From: Hyphomicrobiales bacterium
GTDB lineage: Bacteria; Pseudomonadota; Alphaproteobacteria; Rhizobiales; Rhizobiaceae
Reading direction: 5' to 3'
Assembly (NCBI GenBank): GCA_900473805.1
Contig: UCMS01000027.1
Coordinates: 1-64,000, forward strand
Length of the DNA stretch: 64,000 nt
Positions 18,628 to 26,832 of the stretch are shown in pieces; the stretch's first letter is position 1; the number at the start of each line of letters is the position of its first letter. Below the pieces are notes generated by a model, which saw only the letters and a program-made list of their open reading frames with translations, had not been told where the DNA came from and did not search any database. Both the position numbers and the translations under genes were made by a program.

Positions 18628-18654
18628 CCGTCCCCCGGTGTTTTCGGGGGACGG
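18628..18654 (+). other. Hairpin after the peptide-type binding-protein gene
   Basis: CCGTCCCCCG (18628-18637) pairs perfectly with 18645-18654 around a seven-base loop. No U-tract follows and the operon continues, so it is probably an intercistronic mRNA-stabilising stem. Confidence 0.65.
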
Positions 18655-18694
18655 TTCATCCAACAAAAACAAGCTGGACATCCGGAGCCATCCC

Positions 18695-19639
18695 ATGTGC
18701 GTCGCCTGCAACCACACCATCCACAGCGCTCAACACAATTTCGGCTGGAACCGCGATTTTCCGCCGGCCCTGACAGCAAAGCCCGGTGAAACGATCCTGT
18801 TCGAATGCATGGATTCCTCCGGCGGCCAGATCGGCCGCGACGCGACGCTTGAAACGCTCGCCAATCTTGATTTCGGCAAGATCAATCCGGTTTCCGGACC
18901 AGTCTTCGTTGAAGGAGCCGAGCCGGGCGACGCGCTGAAGGTCACGATCCGCAAGTTTCATCCGTCCGGCCATGGCTGGACCGCCAACATTCCAGGCTTC
19001 GGCTTGCTTGCCGACCAGTTCAAGGATCCGGCGCTGCATGTCTGGTCCTATGACACGACCAGCATGGCGCCGGCTGCCTATGGGCCGGGCGGCAAGGTAC
19101 CGCTGAAGCCCTTTACCGGCACGATCGGCGTGGCGCCGGCTGAGCCCGGTCTGCATTCCGTCGTCCCACCGCGTCGCGTCGGCGGCAATATGGACATCAG
19201 AGACCTCACCGCTGGCGTCACGCTTTACCTGCCGATCGAAGTCGAGGGCGCGCTCTTTTCCGTCGGCGACACCCATGCCGCGCAAGGCGATGGCGAAGTC
19301 TGCGGCACGGCCATCGAGAGCCAGATGAACGTCGAGCTGACGCTCGACCTGATCAAGGGTGCGAACCTGAAGACACCGCGCTTCACGACCACCGAACCCG
19401 TCACCCGCCATCTCGACGGCGCAGGTTATGAAGTCACCACCGGCATCGGTCCGGACCTGATGACGGGCGCGCAGGAAGCCGTCATGCGGATGATCGATCT
19501 GCTGACCGCCGAGCACGGCATGAACCCGGTTGATGCCTATATGCTCTGCTCCGTCTGCGGCGACCTGAGGATCAGCGAGATCGTCGACATGCCGAACTGG
19601 GTCGTCTCCTTCTACTTCCCGCGGATCGTGCTCCTGTGA
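18695..19639 (+). CDS. Acetamidase/formamidase (FmdA/AmdA family)
   Basis: A 314-residue cytoplasmic hydrolase of the FmdA_AmdA family, which converts formamide, acetamide or related amides to the acid plus ammonia. Family segments include 'HNFGWNRDFPPAL', 'PGETILFECMDSSGGQI', 'GPVFVEGAEPGDALKV' and 'GDTHAAQGDGEVCGTAIE'. The ATG at 18695 is chosen for GGAG upstream and because family proteins start near the 'HTIHSAQ' segment. It lies inside an operon governed by an AmiC/AmiR-type pair, the clearest evidence that this operon handles amides. GTGA overlaps the next gene. Confidence 0.88.
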   Translation: MCVACNHTIHSAQHNFGWNRDFPPALTAKPGETILFECMDSSGGQIGRDATLETLANLDFGKINPVSGPVFVEGAEPGDALKVTIRKFHPSGHGWTANIPGFGLLADQFKDPALHVWSYDTTSMAPAAYGPGGKVPLKPFTGTIGVAPAEPGLHSVVPPRRVGGNMDIRDLTAGVTLYLPIEVEGALFSVGDTHAAQGDGEVCGTAIESQMNVELTLDLIKGANLKTPRFTTTEPVTRHLDGAGYEVTTGIGPDLMTGAQEAVMRMIDLLTAEHGMNPVDAYMLCSVCGDLRISEIVDMPNWVVSFYFPRIVLL

Positions 19640-21318
19640 CGTCCAAGTCTCGTCCATCGGTACTCTCTGTCCGCAACCTCTCCGTCGACGCCAGGACGCC
19701 GACGGGCCTGAAACGCATCCTGAATGATGTCAGTTTCGAGATTGCGGCCGGAGAGACCCTCTGCCTGGCAGGTGAATCCGGCTCCGGCAAGTCGGTGACC
19801 TCGCTCGCAATCATGGGCCTCTTGCCAAAAGCCGCACTGCGGGTCGCCTCGGGCGAGATCACGCTCGGGGGGAAGCGCCTGCTCGGCCTCTCCGAAAGCG
19901 CCATGCGCCGCATCCGCGGTCGTGACGTCGCGATGATCTTCCAAGAACCGATGACCTCGCTCAATCCGGTCATGACGATCGGTGCGCAGATGGTGGAAGC
20001 CATTCGCGAGCATCGGGAAGGCAGTTCGGAAAGCCCCGAGACCATTGCCCGCCAAATGCTCGATGCGGTCCACATGACGGAAGCGGCCCGGCGCCTCACA
20101 CAGTATCCGCATGAACTCTCAGGCGGTATGCGCCAGCGGGTTATGATCGCGATGGCGCTCTCCTGCCGCCCGAAGGTGCTGATCGCCGACGAGCCGACCA
20201 CAGCCCTTGATGTGACCGTTCAGGCGCAGATCCTGACTCTGATCCGGGAGCTGCGCCAGGAGTTCCAGACCTCGATCCTGATGATCACCCATGACATGGG
20301 GGTCGTTGCCGAAATGGCCGATCGGGTCGCGGTCATGCGGCAAGGGCTCGTCGTCGAGCAAGGCGATGCCCTCGACATTTTCGAACGACCTGCCGCTGCC
20401 TATACGCAGCAACTGCTTGCTGCCGTTCCGCGTCTCGGCGCCCTCGCCGGGACATCAGAGCCACCGAAGGTGACGTCCCACCCGCCTTTGCCGGCATCTC
20501 CCGCGCCCGTCCTGGAGGTGACAGACCTCAGCGTGACCTATGGAGCCAAGACGGGTTGGTTTGCACGCGGCAAGGCAGCTCAGCCGACGGTGAAGAAGAT
20601 CGGTTTCGAACTGAAAGCCGGCCAGACGCTCGGGCTTGTCGGAGAAAGTGGTTCCGGCAAGTCGACGACCGGCAAGGCGGTGCTCGGCCTCATTCCGTTT
20701 GATGGCAGCGTGCGGATTGCCGGACGCGAAGTCTTCCCGTCCTCTCCTTCGATCATGCTCCCGATCCGTCGCAGCGCGCAGATGATCTTCCAGGACCCTT
20801 ACGCGTCGCTGGACCCGCGCATGAGCGTGGGGGCGGCTATCGCCGAACCGCTGCTCATCCACGGCATCGCCAATGCGTCCGAACGCAAGGATCGGGTGGC
20901 CGCCCTGTTGAAACGCGTTGATCTCCCGCCGGAAGCGGCAGACCGCTATCCGCATGAATTCTCCGGCGGGCAGCGCCAGCGCATCTGCATCGCACGCGCG
21001 CTGGCCCTCCAGCCGCAACTGATCGTCGCTGACGAAAGCGTGGCCGCTCTCGATGTCTCGGTTCGCGGCCGCGTGCTCGATCTGATGCTGGAACTGCAGG
21101 AGGAAATGGGGCTGGCCTACCTCTTCATTTCCCACGATATGGCGGTGATCGAGAAGATGTCGCACACGGTCGCGGTCATGCGCGCGGGAGAAATCGTGGA
21201 GATCGGCCCCCGTGCCGAGGTTTTTGAGGATCCTCGTGACCCTTACACCCGAGCCCTGATGGCCGCAGTCCCCATCCCCGATCCGCGCCACTATCGCCAA
21301 ACGCAGCGGATGGCCTGA
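19636..21318 (+). CDS. Fused DppD-DppF-type ABC transporter ATP-binding protein
   Basis: A 560-residue protein with two complete ATPase domains: the first about 10-265 (Walker A 'GESGSGKS', signature 'LSGGMRQRV', Walker B '[12 protein letters not shown]'), the second about 290-545 (second 'GESGSGKS', 'FSGGQRQRI', 'LIVADESVAALD'). This replaces the separate DppD and DppF subunits with one polypeptide, a common variant. In the second Walker B, Ser takes the place of the usual Pro after Glu. The start is GTG, overlapping the amidase stop (GTGA). It completes the importer and ends the operon. Confidence 0.9.
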   Translation: MTSKSRPSVLSVRNLSVDARTPTGLKRILNDVSFEIAAGETLCLAGESGSGKSVTSLAIMGLLPKAALRVASGEITLGGKRLLGLSESAMRRIRGRDVAMIFQEPMTSLNPVMTIGAQMVEAIREHREGSSESPETIARQMLDAVHMTEAARRLTQYPHELSGGMRQRVMIAMALSCRPKVLIADEPTTALDVTVQAQILTLIRELRQEFQTSILMITHDMGVVAEMADRVAVMRQGLVVEQGDALDIFERPAAAYTQQLLAAVPRLGALAGTSEPPKVTSHPPLPASPAPVLEVTDLSVTYGAKTGWFARGKAAQPTVKKIGFELKAGQTLGLVGESGSGKSTTGKAVLGLIPFDGSVRIAGREVFPSSPSIMLPIRRSAQMIFQDPYASLDPRMSVGAAIAEPLLIHGIANASERKDRVAALLKRVDLPPEAADRYPHEFSGGQRQRICIARALALQPQLIVADESVAALDVSVRGRVLDLMLELQEEMGLAYLFISHDMAVIEKMSHTVAVMRAGEIVEIGPRAEVFEDPRDPYTRALMAAVPIPDPRHYRQTQRMA

Positions 21319-21361
21319 GAGGGAAGCGCGGCTCTGCCAGCCTTGGTCCTTAGAAACTGCG

Positions 21362-21391
21362 AGGCATGCGCAACAACCATGGCGCATGCCT
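21362..21391. terminator. Inverted repeat between convergent genes
   Basis: AGGCATGCGC (21362-21371) pairs perfectly with 21382-21391 around a ten-base loop, between the ends of the ABC ATPase gene and the phosphoesterase gene. U-tracts are poor on both strands, so a bidirectional terminator is only likely by position. Confidence 0.45.
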
Positions 21392-21407
21392 TCGGATAAG
21401 ACGTGCT

Positions 21408-22511
21408 CTAGATCGGCTTGCTGAAGCTGTCGGTGAACCGCACCGAACCGTGGTGCTCGCCTGCCTCGCACAGCACGATATCCATGGCATCGGCCATCAC
21501 ATTCACGACGGCAAAGCCGCCCATGAACCCGGCCTTCGGCTTGAAGATATCGATACCGTCGCGATTGTAGATCATGGCCGTTTCATGCTGATGGCCATGA
21601 AAAAGACCGATGACATTATAGGGTCGAAGCAGATCTACCATTTTTGAACGGTCGTCGGCGCTCCACCAGTGTGGTGGCCCCTTGCCTTCTCCATCGAAGG
21701 TCTGTTTGTCGGCATCCCACATCTCGGTCGAGAACGGGTCCCAGCCATAATGCTGAAACAGGATGACGGGTTTCCGGTTGGCTGCATACGTTGCCAGATC
21801 ATCGGCGAGCCACTCGAGACCGGAAATCGCGCCCTTGGTGGTGTCGCCGGCAAAACGCTGCGTCTGCACGAGATGGACATGGGGCCAATCCCAGGAATAG
21901 CAGTCGGACTCGACATGGTAGTTTGTGACCGGAACCGGGGGCTTGAAGAACACGGTCGAGCGGTGATTGAGTTCGACATAGTCTCGAAGTTCGCGCCGAT
22001 ACCAATCGACATGCGGTGCCGGGCCGTCCTGATCGAGGTCGTGATTGCCGAGGCCGAGATAGACCGGGAAATGCACGCGGTCCGGTCCGACGCCTTCCTG
22101 ATATCTCTGGCTGAATTGCCGCAGCTGATATCCCTCGCCGGGGATAGCGCCTTGACCGCCCCCGTCGTCCGTCAGATCGCCACCGATCACGACACCTTTC
22201 GGAATACCGATCTTCCGGCCCGCACCGACCAGAGGGGTCGGCTTTCCGGATATTGTCGTGGGCCAGGACAGTTCCGGGACCCGGTTGATCGCGGCGACAT
22301 GGCGCAGGAGGTTCTCGTCGGTCTTGCCTTCTTCGGCGCAGTTGGGCGCGAGTCCGTTCGCCATGCGGCAGGCATGGATGTCATTCGTGAAAACGAATGT
22401 CGTGCTGTCATTCTGCTGCGATGCCGCAAAGCCGGAAGGGTAGAACAGGCCCGTGGAAACCGCCGCCGTAGCGGTCCGGAGAAAATCGCGTCTTTTCATG
22501 ATGGGGCGCAT
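21408..22511 (-). CDS. Tat-exported calcineurin-like metallophosphoesterase
   Basis: A 367-residue protein with a twin-arginine signal (KRRDFLRTA, residues 6-14, then a hydrophobic stretch to about residue 31). The metal-binding signatures of calcineurin-like phosphoesterases are in order: 'FTNDIHACR', 'GGDLTDDG', 'GLGNHDLD', 'ILFQHYGWDP' and 'GLFHGHQHETA'. It should hydrolyse a phosphomono- or diester in the periplasm after folding with its metals in the cytoplasm. Two in-frame ATG codons (22511 and 22499) are possible; I use the first because GGAG lies upstream. It stands alone, next to a two-component system on the same strand after 90 bases. Confidence 0.82.
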   Translation of the reverse strand: MRPIMKRRDFLRTATAAVSTGLFYPSGFAASQQNDSTTFVFTNDIHACRMANGLAPNCAEEGKTDENLLRHVAAINRVPELSWPTTISGKPTPLVGAGRKIGIPKGVVIGGDLTDDGGGQGAIPGEGYQLRQFSQRYQEGVGPDRVHFPVYLGLGNHDLDQDGPAPHVDWYRRELRDYVELNHRSTVFFKPPVPVTNYHVESDCYSWDWPHVHLVQTQRFAGDTTKGAISGLEWLADDLATYAANRKPVILFQHYGWDPFSTEMWDADKQTFDGEGKGPPHWWSADDRSKMVDLLRPYNVIGLFHGHQHETAMIYNRDGIDIFKPKAGFMGGFAVVNVMADAMDIVLCEAGEHHGSVRFTDSFSKPI

Positions 22512-22600
22512 GTCTTTTGCATTCTCCGGATTGGTCAGGCGACGCAGACATGAGGTTTAAATTCGGCAGCCTCTCTCGTCCAGAGTCGGCCACCTCATCG

Positions 22601-23941
22601 TCATGCGAAATCGAGCACCGCCTCGAATCTGGTCTCGCCGTCCGAGGGGATGTAAGAGCGGAGCTTCAATTTCCCGTTCATCTGCGTCATCAGACGGTGA
22701 ACGATCGCGAGCCCCAGACCCGATCCCGGCTGGTTCGTGCGACCGCGACGATACCGTTGCCGATACTGTTCAACATCCTCCTCGATACCTCCGGGCACCA
22801 CGTTGACGACAGCGATGCGTCTGTCCTTGGCCAGATGGACGGCAATCGGGCGAGCGTTATCTCCATATTTGGCAGCGTTTTCGAGCAGGTTCTTGAAGGC
22901 GATGCCGAAGGCATCGGGATCGATCGGCAGCAGCAGGGGTTGATCTGGTGTCTCCCGCGTCACCTTCACCGTCACTGCCGGGTGCGCGCGGATGAAATCG
23001 TCGAGCACGAGATCGAACAAGACCGAGAGATCCGTTGTCTCGGTTGCCGTCCCGATCCCTGCATCGGCGCGGGCGAGCTGCAGCAGCTTCTCCACCATGG
23101 AAGAAAGCCGTCGCAAAGCCACATGAACCTGCGAGGCACGCCTTCGCGGCGGGCCGTCGTCGAGTTCATCCATCAGAAGCTCGATCTGGGCCAAGGCACC
23201 AGCGAGGGGCGTTCGCAGCTCGTGCGCGCTGTTGGCCGAAAGATCGCGTTCCGCCTGCAAGGTCGCGGTCAGGCGCTCCAGGAGCCGGTTGATCGAACCG
23301 GGTATCGCGGCGAGTTCGGCCGGGAGATCCGCGATCTCGATCGGCGTCAGGTTGGCGCCGTCGCGCTCGGAAATGGCGTCCCCCAGCCGCGCGACAGGCG
23401 CCGTCGCCCGCGAGACGATCCACCAGACAGCCAGCATGCCGAGCGGCAGCAGGATCATGATCGGCAGCAAGAGGGCGAGTGCGCTTTCCAAGGTGGCCTC
23501 GCGACGGTGGTCAAGCGAATCCGCCATCTGCACAAAGAGACTGTCACTCACCGTCGCGACGGTAAAGATCCTGCGGTCGCCGTCATCGGCAAAACCCGGT
23601 ACGAGGGGAGCGCCATACGGTTCGGCCGAGACGTTGTTCGAATGCAGGAGAACACGTCCGGAGGCATCGCGTACCTGGTAGGTGAGATATTCGTCGCGGA
23701 TGTCCCCTTTCGGGTCTACGACACGATAGGGCTCTTCTCGCGCTTCGCGACGAAACAGGTCGTCCACCACCAGCGGCACCAGCCGTTCTGTCGTTTCCTG
23801 CAAAGCACTGTCGAAGACTTCGTCGTACTCGTCCCGCATGATCGTGATGCCGAGCAGCACGGCGACCGTCCAGAAACCGAAGAGGAGAACGGCAAGCGAG
23901 ACGATCAAGGTCCGGGACAAGCTGGCCGGTTTCTCTGACAT
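22601..23941 (-). CDS. Sensor histidine kinase
   Basis: A 446-residue membrane kinase: helices at about 12-34 and 155-176 enclosing a 120-residue periplasmic sensor, then HAMP, dimerisation domain with phosphoacceptor His240 ('SAHELRTPL') and ATPase domain with N-box 'NLLENAAKYG' and G-box 'GSGLGLAIVHRL'. Overall organisation resembles the QseC/PmrB group. The start at 23941 lies one base after the stop of the response-regulator gene upstream, so the pair is translationally coupled. Signal unknown. A PRC-barrel stress protein lies on the far side of the regulator, but no direct link is shown. Confidence 0.9.
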   Translation of the reverse strand: MSEKPASLSRTLIVSLAVLLFGFWTVAVLLGITIMRDEYDEVFDSALQETTERLVPLVVDDLFRREAREEPYRVVDPKGDIRDEYLTYQVRDASGRVLLHSNNVSAEPYGAPLVPGFADDGDRRIFTVATVSDSLFVQMADSLDHRREATLESALALLLPIMILLPLGMLAVWWIVSRATAPVARLGDAISERDGANLTPIEIADLPAELAAIPGSINRLLERLTATLQAERDLSANSAHELRTPLAGALAQIELLMDELDDGPPRRRASQVHVALRRLSSMVEKLLQLARADAGIGTATETTDLSVLFDLVLDDFIRAHPAVTVKVTRETPDQPLLLPIDPDAFGIAFKNLLENAAKYGDNARPIAVHLAKDRRIAVVNVVPGGIEEDVEQYRQRYRRGRTNQPGSGLGLAIVHRLMTQMNGKLKLRSYIPSDGETRFEAVLDFA

Positions 23942-23942
23942 A

Positions 23943-24599
23943 TCAGGCGATCCTGTATCCGAGACCACGCATCGTCTCGATCACGTCTTTGCCGAGCTTG
24001 CGGCGCAGACGACTGACATAGACTTCGACCGTATTGCTCTCCACCTCGGCTCCGAATTCGTACAGCGCCTCTTCGATCTGCCCCTTGGAGACGATCGCAT
24101 GGCGGCGCGCGATCAGCCGGTCGAGAACCGCCCATTCGCGCGACGACAGACTGATCTCGACGCCGTCTTGCGACAGCACTCTCCGTTCGGCAACGAAGAC
24201 CTTCAGCGCGCCCAAAGTCACTTCCGGCAGGGGCTGAGTGCCATAGCGGCGCGCAACCGCCTGCATTCGCGCCTCCAGTTCGCCCATATCCACCGGCTTG
24301 ACCAGATAGTCGTCCGCCCCTGCATTGAGACCCGCAATGCGATCCGAAACCTGATCATGCGCGGTCATGATGATAACGGGCGTGACATCTCGTCGAGCCC
24401 GCATCCGTGTTAAGATGTCGATACCCTTCCCATCGGGCAGCCGCAGATCGAGGAGAACCAGATCATAGGGGGCGGCGGTCAGGCTTGCCTCGGCAGTCTC
24501 CACCGTCACGGCCCAATCGACGGCATGGCCCTGCCGGCGGACGTGCGTGCGAACCGCATCCCCCAGCAACTCGTCATCTTCCACCAAAAGCACGCGCAT
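23943..24599 (-). CDS. OmpR-family response regulator
   Basis: A 218-residue regulator: receiver domain with acidic pocket 'EDD' (residues 7-9), phosphoacceptor Asp51 in 'LVLLDLRLPDG' and 'YLVKPVD', then an OmpR-type winged helix ('SREWAVLDRLIARRHAIVS', 'VEVYVSRLRRKLG'). AGGGTGAATGC precedes the ATG at 24599. It is the first gene of the two-component operon, phosphorylated by the kinase that follows. Closest in layout to QseB/PmrA-type regulators. Its targets are not visible here. Confidence 0.93.
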   Translation of the reverse strand: MRVLLVEDDELLGDAVRTHVRRQGHAVDWAVTVETAEASLTAAPYDLVLLDLRLPDGKGIDILTRMRARRDVTPVIIMTAHDQVSDRIAGLNAGADDYLVKPVDMGELEARMQAVARRYGTQPLPEVTLGALKVFVAERRVLSQDGVEISLSSREWAVLDRLIARRHAIVSKGQIEEALYEFGAEVESNTVEVYVSRLRRKLGKDVIETMRGLGYRIA

Positions 24600-24727
24600 G
24601 CATTCACCCTACGAATGCCTCGGAACAGGCGGGTAGTTGGTAACCGCCTCGCCCGAAAGGTCAAGCTGGCCTGTGGTAAGCGGGAAGAGGGAGATTGGAG
24701 ATCAGCGAGCCCGGATACAGATCTGGC

Positions 24728-24753
24728 GGAACCACAACCCCGTGGCACGAGTT
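24728..24753 (+). promoter_or_regulatory. EcfG/RpoE2-type stress promoter for the PRC-barrel gene
   Basis: GGAAC at 24728-24732, then 19 bases, then TT at 24752-24753, about 33 bases before the start codon. It matches the general-stress sigma factor pattern of alphaproteobacteria and PRC-barrel proteins are frequent members of that regulon. Confidence 0.5.
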
Positions 24754-24786
24754 GTCCAAAGGCTTGCAACACAGGAAGGAAAAACA

Positions 24787-25083
24787 ATGGATCACCGCAA
24801 CCACGTCCGTCTCGCTCCCACTGAACTCACACCTTCAGTCCTGCAAGGGGCGACGGTTTACGGGGCTGACGATCACAAGGTCGGCAAGGTCGATCACGTT
24901 CACGGTGTCGGCGCCATGAGCCATGCCGTCATCGATGTCGGCGGCTTCCTCGGGATCGGCGCCAAGCCGGTTTCCGTTCCCCTCAGCGACCTGGATTTCA
25001 TGCGTGACGAGGATGGCGATGTACATGCCGTGACGGCGTGGACGAAGGACCAGCTGAAGGACATGCCGGAACACAAGCATTGA
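24787..25083 (+). CDS. PRC-barrel domain protein
   Basis: A 98-residue cytoplasmic protein built of one PRC-barrel ('LQGATVYGADDHKVGKVDHV', 'AVIDVGGFLGIGAKPVSVPLSDLDF'). Free-standing PRC-barrel proteins in rhizobia are abundant, often induced by desiccation or osmotic stress, and lack a known reaction. CAGGAAGGAAAAACA before the ATG at 24787 gives a strong ribosome site and rules out the longer reading. Monocistronic, with an EcfG-type promoter. Confidence 0.85.
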   Translation: MDHRNHVRLAPTELTPSVLQGATVYGADDHKVGKVDHVHGVGAMSHAVIDVGGFLGIGAKPVSVPLSDLDFMRDEDGDVHAVTAWTKDQLKDMPEHKH

Positions 25084-25250
25084 CGCCCGGCGTCAGATTT
25101 GACGTTATCGCCATAGTTTAATGGCACCGATGCCATGACACTTGCCCATCGCCCAGGCGGGGCTGCCCGGGCGATGGTTTCGGAACGTTGTGGGCGCGAC
25201 GACCTCTTGGCGGAAATGCCGTCTCGATGCGCCCATGAGTTCCGAAACGC

Positions 25251-26150
25251 CTAGTGCAACAGGCCCTTAAAGGCGTCTGCCTGGCTTTCGATCCAAGGCT
25301 CGAATGCCTGAGGCTCAAGACCGGTAAGCGCCTTGTAATCGGAGGTCACCTGGGCCAGACCGCCGACACCGATCATCGTATCGATCGATGCGAACACGCG
25401 TGCGACCGGCTCGGGCAGACCTGCGCCGACCATGCCCTGCACCAACCCCTCGAGCGGTACTTCGACCACGGTGATCTCCTTGCCGGCGGCGGCACCAATC
25501 AAGGCAGCAATATCCGCGTGGCTGAAGGTGTGAGCGCCGGTGAGAGTATAGATCGTCTTCGCGTCGGTCGGAGCGATCAAGGCAGCCGCCGTGGCACGGC
25601 CGATGTCGTCCCGGGCGATGTGCGCAATGCGCCCACCGGCTGCAGCGGAGTACCAATGGCCGGAGGCGAGTGCCGCGCCCGCCGAAAGGAAGACATTCTC
25701 GAAGTACCAGTTGTTGCGCAGGATGGTCCAACCCGGAATGGAACTGGCCTTGATCGCAGCCTCCGTGCCCTCATGATCGGGAGCAAACAGCAGGGGCGAA
25801 TTGGCGGGCTCCGGCATCGAGGTATAAAGCAGGTGTTGGACGCCTGCCTTTTCGGCCGCGGCTATCGCTGCCTTGTGCTGAACGAGCCGGTGCCCAGGCC
25901 GATCGAGGCTGTCCGTGCTGATGATGAGGACACGGCCGACGCCGGCAAAGGCTTTTTCCATCGATGCGGCGTCGTCGAAATCGACTGCCCGAGTTTCAAC
26001 ACCTTTAGCTGCCCAGGCAGCCAGAGCTTCAGGCTTGCGGCTCGCCGCGACGATATCGGCCGTCGCAACCTTGTAGGTTTCCGTCAGATGATGAAGGACG
26101 CTCTGGCCGAGTTTGCCGGAAGCGCCGGTGACGAGGTATTTTGCAGTCAT
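25251..26150 (-). CDS. QorB-like NAD(P)H:quinone oxidoreductase (NmrA family)
   Basis: A 299-residue atypical short-chain dehydrogenase with a Rossmann motif at the N terminus ('YLVTGASGKLGQSVLHHL', residues 5-22) and the QorB/YtfG family segments 'LYTSMPEPANSPLLFAPDHE' and 'WTILRNNWYFENV'. It lacks the YxxxK catalytic pair, as expected for NmrA-type proteins. Predicted to reduce quinones with NADPH and limit quinone stress. It is divergent from an HxlR-type regulator with a sensing Cys, the same arrangement as ytfG-ytfH in enterobacteria and qorA-qorR elsewhere. Confidence 0.85.
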   Translation of the reverse strand: MTAKYLVTGASGKLGQSVLHHLTETYKVATADIVAASRKPEALAAWAAKGVETRAVDFDDAASMEKAFAGVGRVLIISTDSLDRPGHRLVQHKAAIAAAEKAGVQHLLYTSMPEPANSPLLFAPDHEGTEAAIKASSIPGWTILRNNWYFENVFLSAGAALASGHWYSAAAGGRIAHIARDDIGRATAAALIAPTDAKTIYTLTGAHTFSHADIAALIGAAAGKEITVVEVPLEGLVQGMVGAGLPEPVARVFASIDTMIGVGGLAQVTSDYKALTGLEPQAFEPWIESQADAFKGLLH

Positions 26151-26287
26151 GGATCATGCATCCTTGCAGCGATGAGGTGGGCTCAAAAACAGGGCTGGTC
26201 TGTTTTTCAGAGTTGCTGTAGATTGCAGATCCATGAGATGCCGTAAAGTAGGCAGTTTTTTAGAACCATGTCGGATGGAGAATACCG

Positions 26288-26740
26288 GTGACGGCGCATG
26301 TGAAGCTAATCCCCGATGTCGAGCAGGCGATCGGTGCAATCAAGGCTCTGCTGGCCGAACCACTGGGTGGCCCATTCGATCCGAAGAATTGCCCTGTTCG
26401 GGACGTGTTCTCCCACATAGGAGACAAATGGGCCTCACTGATCCTGCAGGTGTTGTGCACGCGCAATCACCGCTTCGGAGAGTTGCGCCGCGCCATCCCC
26501 GACATCTCCCAGGCGATGCTGACCAGCACTCTGAGAACGCTGCAGCGCGACGGCCTTGTGCACCGCGAAGTCTTCCCGACCCAGCCACCGAGCGTCGAAT
26601 ACAGCCTGACGGAGTTGGGTCAGTCGCTGATCGGACCGATCGCCGGCCTCGTTCTCTGGTCAGTTGAACATCACGGCCGCATCCAGCAGTCCCGCCGCCA
26701 GTATGACGGTGATAATCCTCCTGCCCGCAAACTGCGATAA
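26288..26740 (+). CDS. HxlR-family redox-type regulator (QorR-like)
   Basis: A 150-residue winged-helix protein of the HxlR/MarR-like group ('[20 protein letters not shown]', '[31 protein letters not shown]'). Cys35 sits just before the DNA-binding domain at the position of the thiol used by QorR and YodB to sense quinones and diamide. The start is GTG with ATGGAG upstream. Divergent from the quinone oxidoreductase gene across 137 bases, so it is expected to repress it until oxidised. I found no clear shared palindrome in the intergenic region. Confidence 0.82.
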   Translation: MTAHVKLIPDVEQAIGAIKALLAEPLGGPFDPKNCPVRDVFSHIGDKWASLILQVLCTRNHRFGELRRAIPDISQAMLTSTLRTLQRDGLVHREVFPTQPPSVEYSLTELGQSLIGPIAGLVLWSVEHHGRIQQSRRQYDGDNPPARKLR

Positions 26741-26768
26741 TTTGAGACGCGTGCATCCAGATCTCGTA

Positions 26769-26828
26769 AACCATATGGTTGAACCGTTTCTAGATAAAAG
26801 GCGGATTAAATAGCCCCCAAAAGGGGGC
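26769..26828 (+). promoter_or_regulatory. Palindrome and ribosome-site hairpin before the TadG-like gene
   Basis: A 12-base perfect palindrome, AACCATATGGTT (26769-26780), lies 50 bases before the gene. At 26813-26828 GCCCCC-AAAA-GGGGGC forms a perfect six-base-pair stem whose 3' arm is the only Shine-Dalgarno-like run (AAGGGGG) before the ATG at 26833. Pairing would hide the ribosome site. Confidence 0.55.
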
Positions 26829-26832
26829 GCAT

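Noticed and set aside
18628..18654. Rho-independent terminator ending the amide transport operon before the amidase
   Set aside because: The stem is perfect but no U-tract follows; the amidase overlaps the ATPase gene that the importer needs, so transcription must continue.
17016..18779. A 587-codon antisense frame over the peptide-type binding protein
   Set aside because: Low-complexity Arg/Asp/Gly-rich translation typical of reverse-strand shadows; the sense frame is an unambiguous binding protein.
26151..26287. Palindromic operator for the HxlR/QorR-like regulator
   Set aside because: I looked for a paired repeat between the divergent qorB and qorR-like starts and found none convincing.
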